8,677 nt of DNA. Source: Phycisphaerae bacterium (GTDB lineage: Bacteria; Planctomycetota; Phycisphaerae; Sedimentisphaerales; UBA12454). The translations under genes and the position numbers were made by a program. The stretch is taken from the NCBI GenBank assembly GCA_028712345.1, contig JAQTQF010000061.1:1-8677 (forward strand), given 5' to 3'. The notes beneath the pieces were generated by a model. It was not told the DNA's origin and made no database searches. It worked only from the letters and a program-made list of their open reading frames with translations. Of this stretch, positions 1-5,481 are shown piece by piece. Position 1 is the first letter of the stretch; each line of letters opens with the position of its first letter.

Positions 1-96
1 GGCTTTGGAGTGGTTTCGGGTATTATTATGTCCGCTTTTATGAAAAAGTCCGACAAAAAAATTAAAGCTGATATAACCGACGCATCAAGAAAGTAA
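1..96 (+). CDS. C-terminal end of an unidentified membrane protein (5' truncated)
   Basis: Frame 1 is open from the window edge and ends at TAA 94-96, giving 31 residues. The visible part begins with a hydrophobic, glycine-containing stretch (GFGVVSGIIMSAFM) that looks like the end of a membrane helix. It is followed by a very basic and polar tail (KKSDKKIKADITDASRK), as expected for a cytoplasmic tail under the positive-inside rule. The next gene starts 15 bases later on the same strand, so this is probably the upstream member of the same operon. Too little remains to name a family. That the frame is coding is supported by the tight spacing and the sensible composition rather than by homology. 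Confidence 0.6.
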   Translation, partial: GFGVVSGIIMSAFMKKSDKKIKADITDASRK

Positions 97-111
97 AAGA
101 GAAGGATATAT

Positions 112-1380
112 ATGAAAAAGATAATTATTACTATTTTCGTTCTTACTTTTGCATTCGCGGCATATGGCCAGAACAGCCCTGAAGACCAGGCAGAGGATCT
201 GTTCGCAAAAGGAGAGTACCTCGGCGGAATGAACATACTGACAAAGGCCATCAATAATCCCGATCCTGCCGGGCGGGCGACGGCTCTTGAGGCGTATGCA
301 AAGTTCTACGAAAATATCGTTGGAAACGCCGGTTATGCTACGAATTTATATGAAGATATTCTCAGGGTAAATCTGCCGGCCGAGCATCCAATAAAAGCGA
401 CCGCGCAAAAGGAAATCGGCAGACTCAAATCACTGAAGACGCAATATGCTTTCGAAGATAATATAATAAAAAGGCTGCAGCCTCCGGAAATATTAAGCCC
501 GGAGAAAAACGAACGGCAGGCCGAGCAGCTGCAAACAATTATTGATAAAAAACCGGACTATTACAGGCTTTGTGAAGTATATTATCTTCTCGGCCGAAAT
601 TATGTCGCTATGGAAAAGTATCACCAGGCTTATAAGCTGCTTCAAAAATCCATAGAATTAAAACCGGGAATAAATTTTTATATGCCTGTGAATGTGTATA
701 AGGATATAGCATATGTAAAATGGGTTCGGCTGATAATCAACTTAACCGCTAAAACAATCACCGGCGTACTTTTGGTCATAACTGCAATTGCGTTTTATTC
801 ATCGCGTCCATGGAGATGGCTTAAACTCAGACACATAATGATTCTTCTGGTTATAGCCCTGTTATGGCTGGCGGTATTCGGAGTTTCGTATAAGCTGCTT
901 TCCAATCCTAAATTGTCCGACCAGCTAATAGCCGATATCGGCGGAGCGATGCCGTCCTTCGTAAATTTCGGACCGGGAAGTCCGAATTGGCAGGCAGCTC
1001 GAAATCTGTTCTTCTACGGTCTGACGGCAATAGCCGTCTTGTTTATCTTCACAATCGGCACAAGCAGAATTAAATCCCGCTCGGCAGCATTGCTGTTTAA
1101 TGTAACCTTTGCGTTACTGCTGTTTGTAACATTGACAACGGTTTTTTATATGCGGAACTGTGATCAAAAAAGCGCTTTCGCATCCGAGTCAAAAGAAGGA
1201 ATTATACACTATGTCAATGGAGGCAGCTATTTTATCAGTTTCGGTATGGAACCCTATGTCTTAACGAATCCAAAGGCATATCCAAACCTGGCAACCGCTA
1301 ATGTCAGCGACACTCATATGTACGAATGGATTAAAAAATATTGTTTGTTCCCAGCTCAGACAAATCAATCGGGGCACTAA
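112..1380 (+). CDS. Secreted/membrane TPR-like protein with four predicted transmembrane helices
   Basis: 422 residues starting at ATG 112, with a Shine-Dalgarno GAAGGA at 101-106. Residues 1-20 form a typical signal peptide (MKK, a hydrophobic core, then AAYGQ) with no lipobox cysteine. Residues about 22-200 are helical and include a clear TPR-like helix pair at about 151-186 (YYLLGRNYVAMEKYHQAYKLL followed by a second helix ending in ELKP), and an earlier region (about 25-100) has the same repeat character. Four hydrophobic segments follow at about 207-229, 241-262, 297-318 and 326-346, with a soluble segment between the second and third and a C-terminal tail of about 75 residues. The layout (export signal, TPR, membrane block) is loosely like BatE-type envelope proteins, but I see no matching C-terminal SH3 domain and do not claim that family. 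The TPR part would face the periplasm if the signal peptide is cleaved, and could dock a partner. It sits 11 bases upstream of the radical SAM gene, so the two are likely co-expressed. Family unrecognised. Confidence 0.85.
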   Translation: MKKIIITIFVLTFAFAAYGQNSPEDQAEDLFAKGEYLGGMNILTKAINNPDPAGRATALEAYAKFYENIVGNAGYATNLYEDILRVNLPAEHPIKATAQKEIGRLKSLKTQYAFEDNIIKRLQPPEILSPEKNERQAEQLQTIIDKKPDYYRLCEVYYLLGRNYVAMEKYHQAYKLLQKSIELKPGINFYMPVNVYKDIAYVKWVRLIINLTAKTITGVLLVITAIAFYSSRPWRWLKLRHIMILLVIALLWLAVFGVSYKLLSNPKLSDQLIADIGGAMPSFVNFGPGSPNWQAARNLFFYGLTAIAVLFIFTIGTSRIKSRSAALLFNVTFALLLFVTLTTVFYMRNCDQKSAFASESKEGIIHYVNGGSYFISFGMEPYVLTNPKAYPNLATANVSDTHMYEWIKKYCLFPAQTNQSGH

Positions 1381-1391
1381 AACAGGCTTTT

Positions 1392-2582
1392 ATGAATGAT
1401 GAAAAAAAGACAGCTAAAATGAATTATCGATTTGAGAATTTCGGCGGAATTATCTCAAGCCAGGAGCCGCCCTTTCTCGCATTTGTCGATAGGGACTATA
1501 TGCGCCAGCTTGGATTAGAAGAATCCGGCCTATGGAAAACCAACGATGAATCCATAGGTAAACTGACGGCTCCTACCGAGGTACACTTTGCGATTACAAA
1601 TAAATGCTCCGTCGGATGTCCGCATTGTTATATGGATGCGGGCGGACAGGATGACGGCGAATTGGATACGGCTTCATTTAAGCGGGCACTGGATGTGCTG
1701 GCCGAAATGAAGATTTTTCATATAGCCCTCGGCGGCGGAGAGGCTCTGGAACGGGAAGACTTATTCGAAGTTGCCGAATATGCAAGAACAAAGGGACTTG
1801 TGCCGAATTTGACTACCTCCGGCTCGAAATTAACCGCCGAGGTCGCGAAAAAGATGAAAGTATTCGGACAGGTAAATGTCTCGCTTGATGGAGTCGGCAG
1901 TTTTTATGCCGTATTCAGAAATAAAGATATGTTTTCGATTGCTGATGCCGCGATTGACTGCCTGATCGAGGCCGGGGTGCCGACAGGAATAAACTGTGTT
2001 ATTGGAAAAAATAATTTTGACGGTATTGGCGAGCTTTTCGAATATGCCTCAAAAAAGGGAATAAACGAAATTGAATTCCTCCGGCTCAAACCCTCCGGTC
2101 GGGGAATGGAAGATTATCTCAGGCAGCGCACAACGAACAGCCAGAATATATCGCTTACGCCGATGCTGGCCGAGTTTTCTCTCAAATATGGAGTAACCGC
2201 CAAGATAGACTGTTCCTTTGTGCCTATGTTTTGCTGGCATAACCCCCCGCCGGAAATGCTCGAGGCGATAGCAACTTACGGCTGCGAGGCCGGAAATGTA
2301 CTGCTGGGCATCCGAAGCAATGGAATTGTAAGCGGCTGTTCTTTTTTGAAAGATTCTACCCTTTCGGTCTTCGACCTTCAGTCCGGCCTGAATCGAACTG
2401 GACCTTTTGAAAAGATTACCGCCTGGCTGCAAAACCCGCCGCAGCCCTGCAAATCGTGCGATTATCTGGCTATCTGTAAAGGCGGCTGCCATGCCGTATC
2501 AGAATATGTTACCGGAGATTTTAACAATCCTGACCCTGACTGTCCAAAAGTAGTCGAGTATCAAATGGAGAAAATTAAATGA
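1392..2582 (+). CDS. Radical SAM/SPASM-domain enzyme
   Basis: 396 residues from ATG 1392. The frame also allows a TTG start at 1341, overlapping the previous gene by 40 bases; ATG 1392 is preferred because it begins just after that gene's stop and has a weak AGG at 1384-1386. ATG 1419 is a third option. With ATG 1392 as residue 1, the SAM-cluster motif CSVGCPHC (CX3CX2C; C72, C76, C79) is followed by a GGGE motif at 114-117 that contacts the SAM amino group in this superfamily. The C-terminal SPASM motif is complete: C298-X12-G-X4-C316, then C353-X2-C356-X5-C362-X3-C366, then C384, predicting two auxiliary 4Fe-4S clusters. Two more cysteines (C274, C281) lie just before it. SPASM enzymes often modify peptides or proteins (anSME, PqqE, MftC), though some act on small molecules such as haem precursors (NirJ, AhbC/D). 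The N-terminal segment around RFENFGG is a possible substrate-recognition region. Substrate unknown; its membrane-protein neighbours hint at an envelope target. Confidence 0.93.
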   Translation: MNDEKKTAKMNYRFENFGGIISSQEPPFLAFVDRDYMRQLGLEESGLWKTNDESIGKLTAPTEVHFAITNKCSVGCPHCYMDAGGQDDGELDTASFKRALDVLAEMKIFHIALGGGEALEREDLFEVAEYARTKGLVPNLTTSGSKLTAEVAKKMKVFGQVNVSLDGVGSFYAVFRNKDMFSIADAAIDCLIEAGVPTGINCVIGKNNFDGIGELFEYASKKGINEIEFLRLKPSGRGMEDYLRQRTTNSQNISLTPMLAEFSLKYGVTAKIDCSFVPMFCWHNPPPEMLEAIATYGCEAGNVLLGIRSNGIVSGCSFLKDSTLSVFDLQSGLNRTGPFEKITAWLQNPPQPCKSCDYLAICKGGCHAVSEYVTGDFNNPDPDCPKVVEYQMEKIK

Positions 2583-3226
2583 ACGAGAAAAAACTGACTA
2601 TAACGGGAATTATTTTTACTATTATTGCAACCGCAGGTTTCCTCTGGGCAGCAATACAGTGGCATAATACATGGAAAGAGCCTGACCAGGCAACGGTTCA
2701 TGATTTACAACTGAATGAGCAGCATACCTTTCTGAATCTGCAGACTATCTCGCGAGCTCAAAAAAAATATAAGGAAACAGACTGGGACGGAGACGGAAAA
2801 AAAGTTTTTTCAAAATATTTTATTCATCTCTGGACATCGGTAAGCCCGTCAAGCGACCCCATTAGCGTAAATCTTATTCCCAGAGAAATTGCCTTCGCAA
2901 CAGAAGCTTCCAGAGCAATTGACGGATATTACTTTACCGATCTGCACGACCTGGATTTGCCGGAAGAAAGAGGAAAACAAAGCCTTAATTATGAGAGCCA
3001 ATGGGCCGTTGTGGCAATGCCGACAGATCACGGCCTGACGGGAATTCTGAACTTTTTAGCGGATAGTTCCGGCGGCATTTTTGTTAACCCCGCAAAATAT
3101 ATTCCGACGCTGTATCCTGAAGTTCCCGCCTCAAAGGGCTGGATAAAAATCGACACAATTCAGCAACTGCAGGAATACCAAAAGAAACTCAGTTATCCGC
3201 AAAATTCTCCTAAGAAACCCCTGTAA
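2579..3226 (+). CDS. Single-span membrane protein with DUF2950/pseudopilin-like outer domain
   Basis: 215 residues. The start ATG overlaps the radical SAM stop as ATGA (2579-2582), with GGAG at 2567-2570 placed 8 bases upstream, so translation is probably coupled. Residues 7-27 are one hydrophobic helix after a short basic start (MNEKK), giving a signal-anchor with the rest outside the cytoplasm. The outer domain contains LQTISRAQKKYKETDWDGDG (54-73), then a GYYF segment near 116-119, AVVAMPTDHGLTG (143-155), and a short FLADSSGGIFV strand (159-169). This order resembles DUF2950 and planctomycete pseudopilin-like proteins, where a helix with an AQ..Y pattern precedes a D-x-D-x-D-G loop and a late tG...F pattern. 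D68, D70 and D72 could bind calcium, although position 12 of the loop is lysine rather than glutamate. There is no GFTLIE-type prepilin cleavage motif. No cysteines are present. It could be the substrate or partner of the adjacent radical SAM enzyme, but this is inferred from position only. Confidence 0.85.
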   Translation: MNEKKLTITGIIFTIIATAGFLWAAIQWHNTWKEPDQATVHDLQLNEQHTFLNLQTISRAQKKYKETDWDGDGKKVFSKYFIHLWTSVSPSSDPISVNLIPREIAFATEASRAIDGYYFTDLHDLDLPEERGKQSLNYESQWAVVAMPTDHGLTGILNFLADSSGGIFVNPAKYIPTLYPEVPASKGWIKIDTIQQLQEYQKKLSYPQNSPKKPL

Positions 3227-3253
3227 AGCAGTAACTGGCCGATTTGACAAAAT

Positions 3254-3327
3254 CGTCCCCGGCGGGACTCGAACCTGCAACCTTCGGCTTCGGAGGCCGA
3301 CGCTCTATCCAATTGAGCTACGGGGAC
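3254..3327 (-). tRNA. tRNA-Arg (anticodon CCG)
   Basis: Read on the minus strand the 74 bases fold as a standard cloverleaf. The acceptor stem is GTCCCCG/CGGGGAC with discriminator G. The D arm is GCTC/GAGC, with GG in its loop. The anticodon stem is TCGGC/GCCGA with loop CTCCGAA, placing T at 33, anticodon CCG at 34-36 (reads the CGG arginine codon) and A at 37. The variable loop has 5 bases and the T loop is TTCGAGT. The T stem GCAGG/CCCGC has one A-C mismatch at its middle pair (51-63). The 3' CCA is not encoded: the discriminator is followed by ATT, so CCA must be added enzymatically. It lies between two convergent transcription units, on the same strand as fliD and 78 bases beyond its stop. 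Confidence 0.96.
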
Positions 3328-3352
3328 TTAGATAAATTAGAAACAAGAAGCT

Positions 3353-3368
3353 GGCGATTATTATCGCC
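3353..3368 (-). terminator. Hairpin after fliD, possible weak terminator
   Basis: A perfect 6-bp inverted repeat (GGCGAT, 4-base loop, ATCGCC) lies 37 bases beyond the fliD stop. On the minus strand it is followed by a T-rich but interrupted run (AGCTTCTTGTTTC), so it could act as a weak intrinsic terminator for the glycosyltransferase-fliD transcript. It has no clean U tract, and the left part of the repeat as read on the minus strand contains the GATAAT of the proposed tRNA promoter, so the symmetry may be incidental. Confidence 0.3.
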
Positions 3369-3388
3369 TGTAAGGCCGGAATTGTCCA
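3360..3388 (-). promoter_or_regulatory. Sigma70-like promoter for tRNA-Arg
   Basis: On the minus strand TGGACA (3383-3388) and GATAAT (3360-3365) are separated by exactly 17 bases; each differs from consensus by one base. Transcription would begin near 3353, about 25 bases before the mature tRNA 5' end. A second, weaker option overlaps the fliD stop: TTGACG (3404-3409), 17 bases, GACAAT (3381-3386). Assignment is by consensus match and position only. Confidence 0.5.
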
Positions 3389-3405
3389 GATTTTTCCCGT
3401 CCCCG

Positions 3406-5457
3406 TCAAGAAGATGATGAACTGATTCCCAATGCAGCCAATTGGTTCTGCAGCAAAGATAAAGTTTTTTCAAGTCTGGCGTATTTTGCCGTAAGTCTTT
3501 CTTCTCTCTTGGAAAGCCGTGTCTCCTCCTGAGTAATCTTATCGTCAAGCTGCTTTATCTGCTCAGTAACCTGTTTTTGGTCAATTTCCATACTACCGAC
3601 AGTAGCTTTCAGCATTACACCTGTCCGGTCATTAATCTTTCCTGTAAACCCCTGCTTAACTCTGACGGTTGAAGTGAATGCCCCGTCAGAACCCAGATCA
3701 ACACTTAACTGAAGACCATTTTCGGCATAAACAGGATTTCCATTCGTATCGAAACTGCTTGTTCCGGTGAGAATATTCCCGTTTACCTGCATATCCCGCC
3801 ATACAGATTCGCCTGAGAGCTTAATCTTTGCAATGGTAACCGCTCCGCCGCTAACGGTAACCTGCACATCATATTCGCCTGCGGTAGTATATGTATCGCT
3901 CGCATTATAGAATTTTACGGTTTCGCTGGTACTGCTGCCTGTTTTATCTGCGCCAATGACTGCCAGGACACCCCTATAGTCCTTTGCAATTGCCTCATCA
4001 AAAGTATTGGTATCGAAATTCAGCATGCCATCCCTGTCGAGCGTTAGACCGATTGCCGTCGGCGAAAGAAACTCGTCGATGTCCTTTACAAATCCGGCCG
4101 TTTTTTCAATAAGCGGCTGACGAATCTGATACTGTATGCTTTTAACTGTATAATCAGACATCAGAACGCCGGCGGTTTTGGTCTGTTCGTCATATTTGGT
4201 GTTATCTTTTATCACCTGGACGGCGGAATTATACGCGAGTACCAGTGCGTTAATCTTGTCCTTGACGGATTGAATATCCCTTGTGAGCGTAATTTGTTCG
4301 CCGGTTGACTCGGTTGTATCGTGAAGATGCAAAGTTACTCCGCTAATTACATCATCGATTGTATTTGAACTCCTCTCAATCCATTCTTCGACACCTGTCG
4401 GGTACCCATTAACCTTTATTTTACTATTCTGTGCAGCCTGAGTTTGTGTAAAATCGGCGCCGGCAAAATCGGCTAAATCGGCGGTTGTTGCCCCGCCTTC
4501 TGTTAAAACTGCCATATCAGGCAAAGTCAGAGTCGCAGCCGAGCCGTTGGCGTTATATGTCAGCCCGACCGACAGTCCGCTCGTACCGCAAGTATCATCG
4601 ACAAGCGTAATTTTGCCGTTTTCGAATCTTGCCTTGGCAGTCCCGTCAAAGGCATCGTTTATCTCGCCTATAAGATTAGAAATTTTGGTATTGCTTGTCA
4701 GATTAATTGTAACCGGCGTTATCGCAACGCCGCTATGATCAGTGCCGGAGATAACTATGGTTTCAGTTCCTTCAAGCGAATTGGAGCCGAATTGTTCAAG
4801 GTCAGTTATTCTCGTTGAAAGGGCCGCGTTTGCATCGTTATATGTCAGTTCAGAGCCTGATTGCCAGACTTCCGTTGAGCTTGCGTTTACCGATATCGCA
4901 TAATCGCTTCCGGCATCGTTGCCGTTGAGCACAAGATGATATGCCTTGTTATAATAAAGAACTCCGGCAGTTACACCGGGATTGTTGGCATCATTATTTA
5001 TAAGGCCGACCAAATCCTGCAGCGTCGTGGTCGCGGTTGTAGTAAGAGTGGTTTCCTTGTGGTTGTAGGAGTAAACAAATGTTCCGGCTCCGACATAATC
5101 CTCAGCATATTCAACGCCGGCAGAATGAACCCATCGTTCAGCATTGGCAAGCTGCTCTACAACAACGGTATGATTGCCTTCATAGGCGCTGTTGGAAGCA
5201 TCCGCAGTAACCTTATCGGAATCGCTGGAGGTTATTTTGAAAGAGCGAAGTTCGCCCGAATCTGAAAGTGAATTGGAAGCGTTGCGAAGATTAGTGAGCT
5301 TTGTTTCCAGTTCGCCCAGAGCCTGTTGTTTTTCTTCCCAGACACTTTTGCGATTTTGATAAACCAGAAGGCTCCTTTTCTCAACGGCTATAAGCTGAGA
5401 TACGATAGTCTTGGTATCAATACCGCTCAGTAATCCTGAAAGCTGAATACTTGCCAT
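3406..5457 (-). CDS. fliD: Flagellar filament cap protein FliD (hook-associated protein 2)
   Basis: 683 residues from ATG 5455-5457, with Shine-Dalgarno GAAAGGA at 5467-5473 (9-base spacing). FliD caps the growing flagellar filament outside the cell and folds exported flagellin subunits into place. The N-terminal FliD_N domain (about 1-105) is clear: GLLSGIDTKTIVSQLIAVEK, then a coiled-coil stretch (33-60) and a THxVxVxQLA-type strand (96-104). Residues about 125-190 and 220-300 look like two flagellin_IN-type repeats (TLQDLVGLINND; KISNLIGEINDA). FliD_C runs from about 345 to the end (SKIKVNGYPTGVEEW; SVKDKINALVLAYNSAV; IGLTLDRDGMLNFD), finishing with the heptad-rich helix 625-673 (KQVTEQIKQLDDKI, LTAKYARLEKTLSLLQNQLAALG) and a five-serine tail. 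At 683 residues it is longer than the enterobacterial protein (468), the excess lying in the repeats and an insert at about 500-603 inside FliD_C. No signal peptide is present, as expected for type III export. It follows the glycosyltransferase gene after 24 bases, probably in one transcript. Confidence 0.96.
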   Translation of the reverse strand: MASIQLSGLLSGIDTKTIVSQLIAVEKRSLLVYQNRKSVWEEKQQALGELETKLTNLRNASNSLSDSGELRSFKITSSDSDKVTADASNSAYEGNHTVVVEQLANAERWVHSAGVEYAEDYVGAGTFVYSYNHKETTLTTTATTTLQDLVGLINNDANNPGVTAGVLYYNKAYHLVLNGNDAGSDYAISVNASSTEVWQSGSELTYNDANAALSTRITDLEQFGSNSLEGTETIVISGTDHSGVAITPVTINLTSNTKISNLIGEINDAFDGTAKARFENGKITLVDDTCGTSGLSVGLTYNANGSAATLTLPDMAVLTEGGATTADLADFAGADFTQTQAAQNSKIKVNGYPTGVEEWIERSSNTIDDVISGVTLHLHDTTESTGEQITLTRDIQSVKDKINALVLAYNSAVQVIKDNTKYDEQTKTAGVLMSDYTVKSIQYQIRQPLIEKTAGFVKDIDEFLSPTAIGLTLDRDGMLNFDTNTFDEAIAKDYRGVLAVIGADKTGSSTSETVKFYNASDTYTTAGEYDVQVTVSGGAVTIAKIKLSGESVWRDMQVNGNILTGTSSFDTNGNPVYAENGLQLSVDLGSDGAFTSTVRVKQGFTGKINDRTGVMLKATVGSMEIDQKQVTEQIKQLDDKITQEETRLSKREERLTAKYARLEKTLSLLQNQLAALGISSSSS

Positions 5458-5481
5458 TTTTAAATATCCTTTCGATACCTT

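Noticed and set aside
1341..1391. TTG start for the radical SAM gene, adding 17 residues
   Set aside because: It would overlap the preceding gene by 40 bases, has no clear ribosome binding site, and the added residues look unlike the family; ATG 1392 fits better.
2049..2492. 147-codon open frame on the minus strand within the radical SAM gene
   Set aside because: It lies wholly opposite a well-supported gene and its product has no recognisable domain; it is an antisense shadow.
3240..3255. Perfect repeat CGATTT-GACA-AAATCG between the + operon and the tRNA, as a terminator
   Set aside because: The stem is AT-rich with only 6 pairs, has no T tract on either strand and overlaps the last bases of the tRNA; it could be chance.
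3254..3405. Octamer CGTCCCCG at 3254-3261 and again at 3398-3405, as possible attachment-site repeats flanking the tRNA
   Set aside because: Eight bases is too short, there is no integrase or foreign cargo, and the second copy lies at the fliD stop.
4936..5265. 109-codon open frame on the + strand opposite fliD
   Set aside because: It is antisense to the conserved FliD N-terminal region, with no ribosome binding site or domain to support it.
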